This document shows positions 33,575 through 43,141 of a DNA stretch of 64,000 nucleotides, in pieces. The stretch lies in contig CAZMEW010000004.1 in NCBI GenBank assembly GCA_964565405.1, forward strand, positions 1 to 64,000, given 5' to 3'. Source of the DNA: UBA922 sp964565405 (GTDB lineage Bacteria; Patescibacteriota; Patescibacteriia; Magasanikbacterales; UBA922). The notes under the pieces are model-generated. The model had not been told where the DNA came from. It did not search any database and worked only from the letters and a program-made list of their open reading frames with translations. Position numbers and translations under genes: made by a program. Within the stretch, counting starts at the first letter, position 1; every line of letters begins with the position of its first letter.

Positions 33575-34264
33575 ATGCGCGTTGACATCGACAAAATAGA
33601 AATTAAAGAACCCCCGATTGAAGAATTGAGTAAAAAACGCTCATGTTTCTTTCGTTTTATTACAACCGGATGTGGGTGTTTTGTACTAGCATTCTTGGTT
33701 TCACTCCTCATACTCAGATTTTCGATTGGACCACAAAGTAAAGAATTGAGAGATATTCCTGCAGAATTCAAAAACATGGTAACGATCTACGATTTTGACG
33801 GTGTTGAAAAAATTACGTATACTCCAGGAAAAGAACGCGGAAGATTGATTGAAGGCGCAGGGTATATTCCAAAACTTATTATTGCACCTTTTATCATAAT
33901 TCTAGATAAAGAATACAAATATATTCCACTACCCGAAGAAAAACAAAAAAAAGCAGGTTTCTGGGAAAAATTCTTTGCTTTCGTGAAAGAACCGATCACC
34001 GATCATCGAGATGTGTATGTACTCGAATGGAAACAACTCTCTGCTGATCAGGAATTTATTGAAGAATATTATCGAAAGGGATTAGAAAAACTTGATTTTA
34101 CCATTGATACCGAAACCAAAGACAAAACTCATTCACAATTTTTCTTCTCAAAACCAAGTACTACTGATGAGCGAGCAGTCGAGGGCACGGTACGTATCAC
34201 CGACGAAAATATTCAAAACGGAACAGATTCAGTATCTCTAACCGTAATTGTCCCATCTCTATAG
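33575..34264 (+). CDS. Hypothetical membrane-anchored protein
   Basis: The start is uncertain: ATG at 33575, or at 33563 four codons earlier; the -10 element overlaps the earlier one. The 229-residue protein has a charged cytoplasmic N-terminus, one membrane helix (about residues 26-48: FITTGCGCFVLAFLVSLLIL), then an exposed domain with SKELRDIPAEFKNMVTIYDF and a final beta-rich part. No family recognised. It precedes corA with a 58-base gap on the same strand and may be co-transcribed. Confidence 0.7.
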   Translation: MRVDIDKIEIKEPPIEELSKKRSCFFRFITTGCGCFVLAFLVSLLILRFSIGPQSKELRDIPAEFKNMVTIYDFDGVEKITYTPGKERGRLIEGAGYIPKLIIAPFIIILDKEYKYIPLPEEKQKKAGFWEKFFAFVKEPITDHRDVYVLEWKQLSADQEFIEEYYRKGLEKLDFTIDTETKDKTHSQFFFSKPSTTDERAVEGTVRITDENIQNGTDSVSLTVIVPSL

Positions 34265-34322
34265 AAACCAAAAAATTTTGAATTGAGAGAGGGTTAAGAC
34301 AGTCGAATTTATTTCCAAATGT

Positions 34323-35243
34323 ATGTCTGTCAAGGAAATCAAACAAGGAAATTTGACCTGGATTCATATAAGTCGCATCAATCCTGAAGCGATTGAATAC
34401 TTGAAAAAAAATTTCAAATTTCATTCTCTCGATATAGAAGATATACGTACCGAACACCCGACACCAAAACTCGACGTATACAAAAATTACCTTTTTCTTA
34501 CCCTTCAACTTCCCCACCTCAAAGTATCAAGTGGAAAAATAATCTCCCATGAGATTAATATTTTTGTAGGAGAAGGATACATACTTACAATCCAAGAATC
34601 AAAAAATCGTGAAGTAAAAAATTTATTTTACCGTTGCGCCAATAACCGAAAAATACGTGGAGAATGGATGGGTGGAAATTCAGGTTTTTTATTATACAAA
34701 ATTCTGAATGAATTATTCTCCGATGTAAAATCAAGTTTGAACATAGTAGGAAAACAATTGCATGAAATTGAAAATGAAGTATACCGAGAAGAGGGGCAAA
34801 CAGTACAGGAAATCAAAGAATTGGGACAACATCGAAGAAACATATTTACGATCAGACGCATCCTTGATCCACAGAGGTTCATGATTTCAACTCTTTCACA
34901 CACCAGACAAACTTTTTTAGACGAATCACTCTCAGTATACTTCGATGATATTAGAGATTTACTTGACCGCTTATGGGTAGTGGTCGAATCATATAGCCAG
35001 ACAAGTGATGGACTGCACTGGACTATTGAGTCAATCCTTAATCAGCGTACCAACAAAATAATTAGCGCTTTGGCTATTATTTCGGTATCATTCATGCCTG
35101 TAACACTGCTCACAAGTTTTTATGGTATGAACATTATACTTCCCCACCAAAACGATCCTGTTCTCGTGTTTACTATTTTTGGTGCAATTGCACTGACGAC
35201 GGTTCTTATTATTTATATCTTGAAACGCAAGCGTTGGCTCTAG
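34323..35243 (+). CDS. corA: CorA-family magnesium/divalent cation channel
   Basis: 306 residues, the usual length. A cytoplasmic alpha/beta N-domain (IHISRINPEAIEYLKKNF) is followed by long helices and two C-terminal membrane helices (about residues 245-270 and 278-300). The hallmark YGMN is in TSFYGMNIILP between them. CorA forms a pentamer that lets Mg2+ in. A 9-base gap leads to murJ, so the two are probably one operon. Confidence 0.93.
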   Translation: MSVKEIKQGNLTWIHISRINPEAIEYLKKNFKFHSLDIEDIRTEHPTPKLDVYKNYLFLTLQLPHLKVSSGKIISHEINIFVGEGYILTIQESKNREVKNLFYRCANNRKIRGEWMGGNSGFLLYKILNELFSDVKSSLNIVGKQLHEIENEVYREEGQTVQEIKELGQHRRNIFTIRRILDPQRFMISTLSHTRQTFLDESLSVYFDDIRDLLDRLWVVVESYSQTSDGLHWTIESILNQRTNKIISALAIISVSFMPVTLLTSFYGMNIILPHQNDPVLVFTIFGAIALTTVLIIYILKRKRWL

Positions 35244-35252
35244 AGTTGTTTT

Positions 35253-36860
35253 GTGATCAAAAAAATATTTTCCTCAAAAATCCATAGTATTACCGGTGCC
35301 GCTATTCTCGTAGGGGTGACTTCGCTTGTGAGTAGAATAATCGGCATGCTTCGTGATCGTCTATTTGCCCACTACTATGGAGCAGGAGAAGTAATGGATG
35401 CGTATTACGCTGCGTTCAAGATTCCCGATTTAGTATATAACCTATTAATTATCGGAGCCCTCTCAGCAGGATTCATCCCGGTGTTTATTGAAGTGATGAA
35501 AAGAAACAAAGAAGAGTCCTGGCGCGTGGTAAATAGTATTATAAACATTCTAGGGAGTATCCTCGTTGTATTTTCGATACTCGCAATTTGGAAAGCACAT
35601 ACACTCATCCATTGGCTTGTTCCAGGATTTAGTGGGGAAAAATTTGAATTAACCGTACAACTCAGTCGAGTGATGTTCCTATCCCCGCTTATCTTAGGGT
35701 TAAGTAGTATTTTCGGAAGCGTTTTACAATCATATAAAGCATTTGCAATCTATTCACTGACACCGATCATGTACAACCTCGGAATTATCACCGGAACACT
35801 GATTTTAGTGCCTATATTTGGCACGATCGGGCTTGCATATGGAGTCGTACTCGGTGCTCTTCTACATCTCGCTATTCAATTACCTTCAGTCTGCAAATAC
35901 GGATATCGATATCGCCCAATTTTCGATTTCAAAAACAAAGGAGTGCGAACCATTGCCAAACTCATGATTCCTCGAATGCTTGGCATGGCTACTCGCCAGA
36001 TTGATATTATCACGATCACCGTTCTCGCCTCGACCGTGGGTACCGGCGCACTTTCAGTATTCTCTTTTGCAGATAATCTTCAGACTGTACCAAGTGCAAT
36101 TATTGGAATCTCATTTGCAGTCGCACTATTCCCTACACTTTCTGAATTAGCAAGCGAAATACAATTTGTGGAAATGAGAAATCAGATTGCACGAACTGCA
36201 AAACAAATTCTGTGGCTCATTATTCCCCTAACAGTGATTTTCTTATTACTCCGAGCTCAGATTGTGCGTATTATTCTCGGCACCGGACAGTTCGATTGGA
36301 CAGATACCAATCTTACAGCACAATGCATTGCTTTCTTTTCTATCTCAATTTTCGCACAATCCCTCACTCCAATTCTTGCTCGATCATTCTATGCACTCAA
36401 GAATACCTGGACGCCCTTTGCAATTAGTATTGTATCAACACTCATAAATCTCGTAGCCGGACTTTATGCTACTCCGCGCTATGGAATTATCGGACTCGTG
36501 GCAGGATATTCTCTCAGCATGGTAATCCAGACATCACTACTTTGGGTATTTTTGCATAAAAAAATAGGATCACTAAATGAATCTACAGTCATAAAATTAT
36601 TAGCAAAAATATCTCTTGCAGCGCTCGGCATGGGATTTGTAATCCAGGGATTCAAATATATTTTAGGAACACTACTTAATATAAACACATTTATTGGAAT
36701 CTTCACGCAGGGTATTGTTTCAGGATTAATAGGACTCATTATTTACGGACTTCTATGTTATCTGCTCAGAGTCGAAGAAATGCATATCTTTATCGAAAGT
36801 TTCAAACGAAAATGGTTTAAGGTGAAACCAGATGTAGAAATTGGAAGAATTGAAGAATAA
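35253..36860 (+). CDS. murJ: Lipid II flippase MurJ (MviN)
   Basis: A polytopic protein of 535 residues with about 13-14 membrane helices. It starts with GTG at 35253. MurJ moves lipid II across the cytoplasmic membrane for peptidoglycan synthesis. Landmarks: VSRIIGMLRDRLFAHYYG with the conserved Arg residues, DAYYAAFKIPDL, GALSAGFIPVF, and IGISFAVALFPTLSELA. It shows this organism makes peptidoglycan. A strong terminator follows. Related envelope genes in the window are the WecA-like transferase and uppP. Confidence 0.93.
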   Translation: MIKKIFSSKIHSITGAAILVGVTSLVSRIIGMLRDRLFAHYYGAGEVMDAYYAAFKIPDLVYNLLIIGALSAGFIPVFIEVMKRNKEESWRVVNSIINILGSILVVFSILAIWKAHTLIHWLVPGFSGEKFELTVQLSRVMFLSPLILGLSSIFGSVLQSYKAFAIYSLTPIMYNLGIITGTLILVPIFGTIGLAYGVVLGALLHLAIQLPSVCKYGYRYRPIFDFKNKGVRTIAKLMIPRMLGMATRQIDIITITVLASTVGTGALSVFSFADNLQTVPSAIIGISFAVALFPTLSELASEIQFVEMRNQIARTAKQILWLIIPLTVIFLLLRAQIVRIILGTGQFDWTDTNLTAQCIAFFSISIFAQSLTPILARSFYALKNTWTPFAISIVSTLINLVAGLYATPRYGIIGLVAGYSLSMVIQTSLLWVFLHKKIGSLNESTVIKLLAKISLAALGMGFVIQGFKYILGTLLNINTFIGIFTQGIVSGLIGLIIYGLLCYLLRVEEMHIFIESFKRKWFKVKPDVEIGRIEE

Positions 36861-36861
36861 A

Positions 36862-36891
36862 CAAAACCCCATGAATTTTCATGGGGTTTTG
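36862..36891 (+). terminator. Terminator after murJ
   Basis: A 13-base perfect stem CAAAACCCCATGA/TCATGGGGTTTTG with a four-base loop and a T-rich 3' side, directly after the murJ stop. Confidence 0.8.
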
Positions 36892-37022
36892 TTTTGGATA
36901 AAAAAGTTGAGTAAAAGCCACTATTCCTATAGTCAAAACCAAAAGAAAAAAACACAGACGCATACCAAACAAAGAATAAAATGACAGTTTTAATTAATCT
37001 ATTTTGACCTTTTTGTCAATCC

Positions 37023-37051
37023 TTGCCTTTTCTATAGAGATAGGTTAAAAT
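37023..37051 (+). promoter_or_regulatory. Promoter of lepA
   Basis: TTGCCT (37023-37028), a 17-base spacer and TAAAAT (37046-37051). Transcription would start about 40 bases before the lepA ATG at 37098. Confidence 0.5.
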
Positions 37052-37097
37052 GAGACTATACAAATAAACAAAAAAATAGCTCAACCTAGCAAAAATT

Positions 37098-38885
37098 ATG
37101 AGTGCTACTCGCAACTTTTGTATCATTGCCCACATCGATCACGGCAAATCGACTCTCGCAGATCGATTTCTTGAGATTACAAACACCGTGGATAAACGAA
37201 AAATGAGGGCACAATTACTGGATCAGATGGAAATCGAACAAGAACGTGGTATTACCATCAAACTTCAGCCTGTGAGAATGAAATACAAAGACTACACCCT
37301 AAATCTCATCGATACTCCAGGTCACGTAGATTTTACCTACGAAGTATCCCGCTCACTCGCAGCAGTAGAAGGAGCAATTCTTCTCGTTGATGCAAGCCAG
37401 GGTGTACAAGCACAGACCATTGCAAACTTATATCTCGCGATTGACCAGAATCTCACAATCATCCCTGTCATGAATAAGATTGATTTGCCCAATGCAGATC
37501 CAGAAAAAGTAGCAGCAGAAATTATTCATCTCATTGGATGTACACGTGAAGAAATCCTCACCTGTTCAGGAAAAACGGGAGTCGGTGTTCCAGAATTACT
37601 TGATGAAGTAATCAAACGCATTCCACCACCACAAGAAACCGTCGAAAAACCTGCCCGTGCACTTATTTTTGACTCATTCTACGATGATTACCGAGGAATT
37701 GTAGCTGCAATCAGAATGAAAGATGGACAGTTGAAAAAAGGAGATTCGGTCATGTTCATGGGTACCGGAGCAGTAGGCGAAGTATTGGATATCGGACACT
37801 ACGCTCCCCAAATAACGTCTGATGGAATACTCGAAAATGGACAAATTGGATATGTGACGAGTGGCGTGAAAGAACTTGGGGAAGTGCGCGTAGGTGATAC
37901 TATTACACTTGCAAAAAATGGAGCACGTGAGCAGCTACCAGGGTACAAAGAAGTAAAACCAATGGTATTCGCGGGTATCTTCCCGCGCGAAGGAGATGAC
38001 TATAACGCGCTTCGAGAAGCCGTAGACAAACTCAAACTGAGCGATTCAGCACTCTACTACGAACCCGAACATTCACAAGCACTTGGATTCGGGTTCCGAT
38101 GTGGACTATTAGGAATGCTCCATTTGGAAATTTTTCAAGAACGATTGAAGCGTGAATTTGGATTATCCATTATCGCAACAGTTCCAAGTGTTGCATATCA
38201 CGTATTCAAAACCAATGGAGAAAATCTTATTATCAAAAGTCCGCAAGATCTTCCTGAAGTTCAAAAAATTGAGCATATTGAGGAACCTTGGATGACGGTC
38301 GATATCATTACCCCACAGGAATACATCGGGAATATTATGGGACTCATTGCTGAGAGAAAAGGGGTATACAAAAATACAGAATATTTGAGTACCGGTGCAG
38401 GGCAGAGAGCCATGCTTCACTATGATATGCCGCTCGCTTCGCTCATTACGGATTTTTATGATAAACTGAAATCTGTTTCAAGCGGATATGCTTCTCTTAA
38501 TTATGATTACAAAGAATATCGAAAAGCTAATGTAGTGAAGCTTGATATCATGGTTGCGGAAGAACCTGTCGAAGAATTAGCAACACTCGTATGGGAAGAT
38601 GATGCGCACCGAGCAGGTAAAAAAATTGTTGAAGTCCTGAAAGATACACTCGACCGTGAACAATTTGTAATCAAAATTCAGGCAGCCATCGGAGGAAAAA
38701 TCGTTGCAAGTGAGCGCATTTCTGCATTACGAAAAGATGTAACAGCAAAACTGTACGGTGGAGATGTAACCCGAAAAAACAAACTTCTTGATCGACAGAA
38801 AAAAGGAAAGAAAAAAATGCTCTCGATGAGTAAAGGGAAAGTAAACATTCCAACCGAAGCGTATCTTGCGGTACTCAAGAGATAA
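37098..38885 (+). CDS. lepA: Elongation factor 4 (LepA)
   Basis: A ribosome-bound GTPase of 595 residues, the usual length for LepA. GTPase motifs: AHIDHGKSTLADR (G1), ERGITI (G2), DTPGHVDF (G3), NKIDLP (G4) and CSGKTG (G5). The EF-G-like domains and the LepA-specific C-terminal domain (AIGGKIVASERISALRKDVT, LYGGDVTRKNKLL, KKGKKKM) are complete. It assists ribosomes stalled or misplaced under stress or during initiation. The gene is expressed from its own promoter. Confidence 0.97.
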   Translation: MSATRNFCIIAHIDHGKSTLADRFLEITNTVDKRKMRAQLLDQMEIEQERGITIKLQPVRMKYKDYTLNLIDTPGHVDFTYEVSRSLAAVEGAILLVDASQGVQAQTIANLYLAIDQNLTIIPVMNKIDLPNADPEKVAAEIIHLIGCTREEILTCSGKTGVGVPELLDEVIKRIPPPQETVEKPARALIFDSFYDDYRGIVAAIRMKDGQLKKGDSVMFMGTGAVGEVLDIGHYAPQITSDGILENGQIGYVTSGVKELGEVRVGDTITLAKNGAREQLPGYKEVKPMVFAGIFPREGDDYNALREAVDKLKLSDSALYYEPEHSQALGFGFRCGLLGMLHLEIFQERLKREFGLSIIATVPSVAYHVFKTNGENLIIKSPQDLPEVQKIEHIEEPWMTVDIITPQEYIGNIMGLIAERKGVYKNTEYLSTGAGQRAMLHYDMPLASLITDFYDKLKSVSSGYASLNYDYKEYRKANVVKLDIMVAEEPVEELATLVWEDDAHRAGKKIVEVLKDTLDREQFVIKIQAAIGGKIVASERISALRKDVTAKLYGGDVTRKNKLLDRQKKGKKKMLSMSKGKVNIPTEAYLAVLKR

Positions 38886-38938
38886 TCTGCACTCCGCTAA
38901 CTCAAAAAACTTAGTTAATTTGTATAACTTATTTTATT

Positions 38939-39046
38939 ATGTACGGAAATAAAAAAATAAAACTTCTGTGGACTATTATCAGTGTTATTGCGGTATTCGC
39001 AATGCTCTTCTTCACGATCATGCCAGCATTTCAGACCACCAACTAG
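38939..39046 (+). CDS. Small single-pass membrane protein, 35 aa
   Basis: ATG at 38939, TAG at 39044-39046. The peptide starts MYGNKKIKLLWTIISVIAVF and continues through one membrane helix to MPAFQTTN. A basic start followed by a hydrophobic helix with KK-I-LLWTIIS matches small proteins often found in CPR genomes, as far as I recall. It fills the 233-base space between lepA and recJ and has no strong ribosome binding site. Probably a real gene; function unknown. Confidence 0.55.
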   Translation: MYGNKKIKLLWTIISVIAVFAMLFFTIMPAFQTTN

Positions 39047-39089
39047 CCTAAGCCAAACTACAAACGGCATATAACTTACTAAAAGCAAT

Positions 39090-39118
39090 CCATACTTTTG
39101 AACTTTGAATTTTATAAT
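39090..39118 (+). repeat. AT-rich repeat, family A, directly before recJ
   Basis: CTTTTGAACTTTGAATTTT followed by ATAAT runs into the recJ ATG at 39119. It is the shortest copy of the family and is nearly identical in its core to the arm at 7122-7253. Confidence 0.5.
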
Positions 39119-40891
39119 ATGCCAAAAAAATGGGTTGTATATCCCGATCCACCGCAACAATTCATGGAAGAGCATCCAGAGCTTCAACCCCTAGTGGCTC
39201 GTTTATTGTACCATCGAAACATCCACACACAAAAACAAATCGATGAATTCCTTAATCCCGATTATGAACAAGATATTTATGACCCTTTCTTGTTTCAGGA
39301 TATGGAAAAAGCGGTGTCTCGAATCTTTGAAGCGGTAGAAAAAAAAGAATCAGTAATTGTTCACGGAGACTACGATGCTGACGGTGTATCAGCGTCAGTA
39401 ATCCTAGTTTCGACACTCCGAGCACTCGGGAGTGCACAGACGAATGTCTTCATTCCTCATCGCGAACGTGATGGATATGGGCTCAATATGAATACAGTTA
39501 ACACCTTTATACAAAACAAGGTAAATTTGGTAATCACTTGCGATTGTGGTGTAAGTAATGTTCCGGAAATCGAAAAATTAAATGAAGCGGGTATTGATGT
39601 AATTGTGACCGACCACCATGCAGTGCCAGAAACTCCTCCACCCGCTCATGCAATTATTCACCCCAAAGTTCCAGGAGAACAATATCCAGATAAAAATCTT
39701 GCCGGAGGTGGAGTTGCATTTAAGCTCGTACAGGGACTCATGCGAAAGCACAAAGAATCTAATGCATTGCTCCCCAATGGAAAAAGTCATGAATCGCATG
39801 AAAAATGGTTACTTGATATGGTTGCAATAGCAAGTGTTGCTGATATGGTTCCTCTTATTGGAGAATCGAGGACGCTTACAAAATACGGATTAATCGTACT
39901 TAATCATACGCGCCGTCTAGGATTACAAAAATTATTACTCGAAGCCAGGTTTCACCAAGAGGGAGACACTAAAAAAAAAGAAATTACAACAGACACAATT
40001 GGATTTCAAATTGCCCCACGTATCAATGCGGCAGGAAGAATGAATCATGCGTCTACTGCGTTCAATCTCATGATTGCAGATAAAGGCACTGATGCGATTG
40101 ATCTTGCATTTGAGCTAAACAATAATAATCAGGATCGCCAAAAACTCACTGAAGAATTAACAAAAGATGCAGTCAAACAAGCTGAAGCAGATAAAAACAC
40201 ACCTGTTATTATCACCTATGGTGTAGGTTGGTCTCCCGGTCTAGTAGGCTTGATCGCCGGGCGATTGAAAGAAAAATATCACAAACCCACAATTGTGTGT
40301 GCCGAAAACGAAGGAATAATTGTTGCGTCAGGTAGAAGTATACCCGGGTTTGACATGATTGCAACACTCCAAGAAATGCCTCAATTCTTCCTCAAATTCG
40401 GAGGACACCCGATGGCGTGTGGTTTTACACTTATTTCAAAAGAAAAATTTCAAGAATTCAAAACCGCAATTATTAAGGCATACGTCGAAAAAACCGAGGG
40501 AAAAGATATGTCCCCCTCCCTATCCGTTGACGCTGAAATCGATCTCGAAGATGTAAACTGGGAGTTATTTGATATATTGGATAAATTCAAGCCATTTGGC
40601 GTGGGAAACGAACAACCTAGATATCTTGCACGTGCGGTCACCATACATCAACTTCGACCAGTGGGAAAAGAAGGCAAACACTTGCGTATTATGGTCAAAC
40701 ATAAAACGCATAAAATCAAAAAAACCATTGGTTGGGGGCTTTGCAATGGAGACACTAATTGGGGTGAGGTCTTGAAGCCGGGAGATAAAATTGATATCGT
40801 ATTTGAAATAGATGTGAATGAATGGAATGGAAATAGAGAACTACAGTTGACTATCGTTGATCTTAAAAAATCTGAATCTGAAAAAGTCTAA
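39119..40891 (+). CDS. recJ: Single-stranded-DNA-specific exonuclease RecJ
   Basis: I take the ATG at 39119; a TTG seven codons earlier lies within the repeat. The 590-residue enzyme digests single-stranded DNA 5' to 3' in recombination and repair. DHH-family motifs: VHGDYDADGVSAS, CDCGVSN, TDHHAVPET with the DHH triad, and PRINAAGRMNHA; DHHA1 motif KFGGHPMACGFTL; and a C-terminal OB-fold. RNase H follows after three bases. Confidence 0.94.
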   Translation: MPKKWVVYPDPPQQFMEEHPELQPLVARLLYHRNIHTQKQIDEFLNPDYEQDIYDPFLFQDMEKAVSRIFEAVEKKESVIVHGDYDADGVSASVILVSTLRALGSAQTNVFIPHRERDGYGLNMNTVNTFIQNKVNLVITCDCGVSNVPEIEKLNEAGIDVIVTDHHAVPETPPPAHAIIHPKVPGEQYPDKNLAGGGVAFKLVQGLMRKHKESNALLPNGKSHESHEKWLLDMVAIASVADMVPLIGESRTLTKYGLIVLNHTRRLGLQKLLLEARFHQEGDTKKKEITTDTIGFQIAPRINAAGRMNHASTAFNLMIADKGTDAIDLAFELNNNNQDRQKLTEELTKDAVKQAEADKNTPVIITYGVGWSPGLVGLIAGRLKEKYHKPTIVCAENEGIIVASGRSIPGFDMIATLQEMPQFFLKFGGHPMACGFTLISKEKFQEFKTAIIKAYVEKTEGKDMSPSLSVDAEIDLEDVNWELFDILDKFKPFGVGNEQPRYLARAVTIHQLRPVGKEGKHLRIMVKHKTHKIKKTIGWGLCNGDTNWGEVLKPGDKIDIVFEIDVNEWNGNRELQLTIVDLKKSESEKV

Positions 40892-40894
40892 TTT

Positions 40895-41296
40895 ATGAAA
40901 GTAATAATATACACCGACGGAGGAGCCAGAGGTAACCCAGGTCCTGCAGCAACTGGAGTGGTAATTAAAGATGATACAGGAAAAACAGTAAGCGCCTTTG
41001 GTGATTATCTCGGAAAACAGACGAATAATTACGCCGAATATATGGCAATTATTTCTGGACTCAAAAAAGCACTGGAGTTGGGTGCCGATGAGGCAGACTG
41101 TGTTGCTGATAGTAAGCTAGTAGTAGAGCAACTCAATAGACGCTGGAAAGTAAAAGAACCAACATTACAAAAACTATTTATTGAAGCCTGGAATCTCATG
41201 CAGAAATTCAGACGAATTCGAATCTCTCATGTTCTTCGTGCAAAAAATAAAGAAGCTGATGCAGAGGTGAATCGGGTACTTGATGCAGGATTATAA
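40895..41296 (+). CDS. rnhA: Ribonuclease HI-family protein
   Basis: 133 residues, one RNase H fold. Catalytic acidic residues lie in IIYTDGGARGNPGPAA (first Asp), NYAEYMAII (Glu), DCVADSKLVVEQL (Asp) and NKEADAEVNR (Asp). The GARGNPG motif marks the archaeal/Bacillus-type RNase HI branch. It removes RNA from RNA-DNA hybrids. It is coupled to recJ with a three-base gap. Confidence 0.9.
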   Translation: MKVIIYTDGGARGNPGPAATGVVIKDDTGKTVSAFGDYLGKQTNNYAEYMAIISGLKKALELGADEADCVADSKLVVEQLNRRWKVKEPTLQKLFIEAWNLMQKFRRIRISHVLRAKNKEADAEVNRVLDAGL

Positions 41297-41384
41297 ACAA
41301 TATATAGCATAGATATTATTCTTTCGGAATGACAACATTCAATGCAAACCTCCCCTACAAGAGGAGGAACGCTTCGAAATAACA

Positions 41385-42488
41385 TTATTCCAACTCACTC
41401 CTCAACTCTTCTATCAACTTCTTCGCAGCTTTCGAGACTTTCTTTGGTACATCAAGCTTTACATGGACATAATGATCTCCTCTCCCAGATCCATGCAATC
41501 GGGTGATGCCTAAACCTTTGAGACGAATTACCTGTCCTGCCTGGACTCCCTCGGGCACTGCAATTTTCTTCTCCCCATCAAGTGTTTCTACAACAACCGT
41601 ATCACCAAGCACAGCTTGCGGGTAATTGATCGTAATCTCACTATGAATATCATACTCATCCCGCTCCCAGCCTTGATGGTCTCGCACATGCACTCGCACA
41701 TACAAGTCTCCAGATTGTACTCCTGCCCCCCCGCTTTCTCCTTTTCCGCTCAAACGAACAGCCTCGCCTTCAGAAATTCCAGCAGGAATCTTCACATTAT
41801 ATTTTGATTCAGACCGAATAATCCCGTCTCCCCCACAATGTTTACAACGTTTCTCGGGAATCTTTCCCGCACCCTGGCATTTAGGACATACCACAGCTGT
41901 CTGCATAGCACCAAGGATAGTCTGCTGTACTCGTCGTATTTGTCCTGCGCCCTTACATTCACTGCAGTCATTGAGTTTACTTCCAGGTTCTGCTCCTGAT
42001 CCACTACACACATCACAAGCATTGTTCTTCGTTAGCTTAATCTCACGTTCTATTCCAAAAGCAGCTTCTTTGAATTCAAGCTCAATATCCACTTGTATAT
42101 CATTTCCGCGACGTTGTCGCCCTCCCCTATTCCCGCCCATACCAAACATGTCGCCAAAAATATCACCAAAATCAAATCCGCCAAAATTTCCACTAAAACC
42201 GCCTTGTCCACCTTGGCCTCGAGTTGCGCGCATAAAATCATCCCAACTCATGCCGCCACCAAATCCACCCTGCTGATTGAAATCAGCACCAAACTGATCA
42301 TATTGTTTTCGTTTTGTCTCATCTCCAACTACCTGAAAAGCCTCATTCACTTCTTTGAACTTTGCTTCGTCCCCACCTTGTTTGTCTGGATGATACTTAT
42401 GCGCGAGCTTACGAAACGCTTTTTTGATCTCGTCAGCTGACGCATTTTTTTCTACACCAAGAATTTTATAATAATCTTTCGATGACAT
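41385..42488 (-). CDS. dnaJ: Chaperone protein DnaJ
   Basis: 367 residues. J-domain with HKYHPDKQGG (HPD at about residues 32-34), a Gly/Phe-rich linker (about 72-122), four CxxCxGxG zinc motifs (CDVCSGSG, CSECKGAG, CPKCQGAG, CKHCGGDG) and the C-terminal substrate domains. It stimulates DnaK ATPase and delivers unfolded proteins. It lies after the DM13 gene with an eight-base gap, and dnaK is one gene further upstream. Confidence 0.95.
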   Translation of the reverse strand: MSSKDYYKILGVEKNASADEIKKAFRKLAHKYHPDKQGGDEAKFKEVNEAFQVVGDETKRKQYDQFGADFNQQGGFGGGMSWDDFMRATRGQGGQGGFSGNFGGFDFGDIFGDMFGMGGNRGGRQRRGNDIQVDIELEFKEAAFGIEREIKLTKNNACDVCSGSGAEPGSKLNDCSECKGAGQIRRVQQTILGAMQTAVVCPKCQGAGKIPEKRCKHCGGDGIIRSESKYNVKIPAGISEGEAVRLSGKGESGGAGVQSGDLYVRVHVRDHQGWERDEYDIHSEITINYPQAVLGDTVVVETLDGEKKIAVPEGVQAGQVIRLKGLGITRLHGSGRGDHYVHVKLDVPKKVSKAAKKLIEELRSELE

Positions 42489-42496
42489 ACTAAAAG

Positions 42497-43084
42497 CTAT
42501 TCGCTTCGATCTAACTTCGCTACATTAAATACCACACCAAACGATTTACAATAAATAATAACACTATTATATTTGGTAAGATCAATATCTGATGGTATCT
42601 CATAATTCTGACTTCCCTTATTGCCTTTAAGTTCACCTAGTTCTACATAATCTCCAAGATCTGCTTTACCTTTAATATAGGTACTCGGTGACAAGAGCAC
42701 ATGTAAATCAGGACCATTTAATACATCGAGATTTTCTAGTCGAAGTACTGATTCATTTTCTCCCAGTGTAAAAATTTTTACGCCACCTGTTCCTTCATGC
42801 GCCACTTCAACAAATGTACCACTAGCAACTTCTGTAGGCTGCCCATTATCTGGCATCGAATCCGACATCTCTTTCCCATGATCACGCATCTCCATCATAG
42901 CACTACCATAATCACTTCTAATCTCCACATCAGGAATCTGCTCGCGAATATTACTATTTTTTGATACAAAGGGAATATCTTCAATAACTTCTCTGTCGAT
43001 AAACAAAGGAGAGATAAGCCAGTAAGCAACTCCTAATACGACAAGCCCCGCAAGTGCGATAATAATTTTTATTGGTTTGGTCAT
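42497..43084 (-). CDS. Membrane-anchored DM13-domain protein
   Basis: 195 residues. One N-terminal membrane helix (about 7-28), an acidic linker with MMEMRDHGKEMSDSM, and a C-terminal DM13 domain (about 88-193): GTFVEVAHEGTGGVKIF, LRLENLDVLNGPDLHVLLS, and the single conserved Cys in SVIIYCKSFGVVFNVAKL. DM13 domains are proposed to take part in redox or electron-transfer reactions at the cell surface. Its place between dnaK and dnaJ is unusual. Confidence 0.82.
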   Translation of the reverse strand: MTKPIKIIIALAGLVVLGVAYWLISPLFIDREVIEDIPFVSKNSNIREQIPDVEIRSDYGSAMMEMRDHGKEMSDSMPDNGQPTEVASGTFVEVAHEGTGGVKIFTLGENESVLRLENLDVLNGPDLHVLLSPSTYIKGKADLGDYVELGELKGNKGSQNYEIPSDIDLTKYNSVIIYCKSFGVVFNVAKLDRSE

Positions 43085-43101
43085 ATAATTTTTAAGAAAT
43101 A

Positions 43102-43129
43102 ACTAGCCAGGGTATGTGCCCTAGCTAGT
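43102..43129 (-). terminator. Hairpin between dnaK and the DM13 gene
   Basis: ACTAGCCAGGG and CCCTAGCTAGT pair over ten of 11 positions around a six-base loop. It lies 13 bases after the dnaK stop. No clear T-run, so it may attenuate rather than stop transcription, or protect the dnaK message. Confidence 0.45.
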
Positions 43130-43141
43130 ATAAGTCTACCA

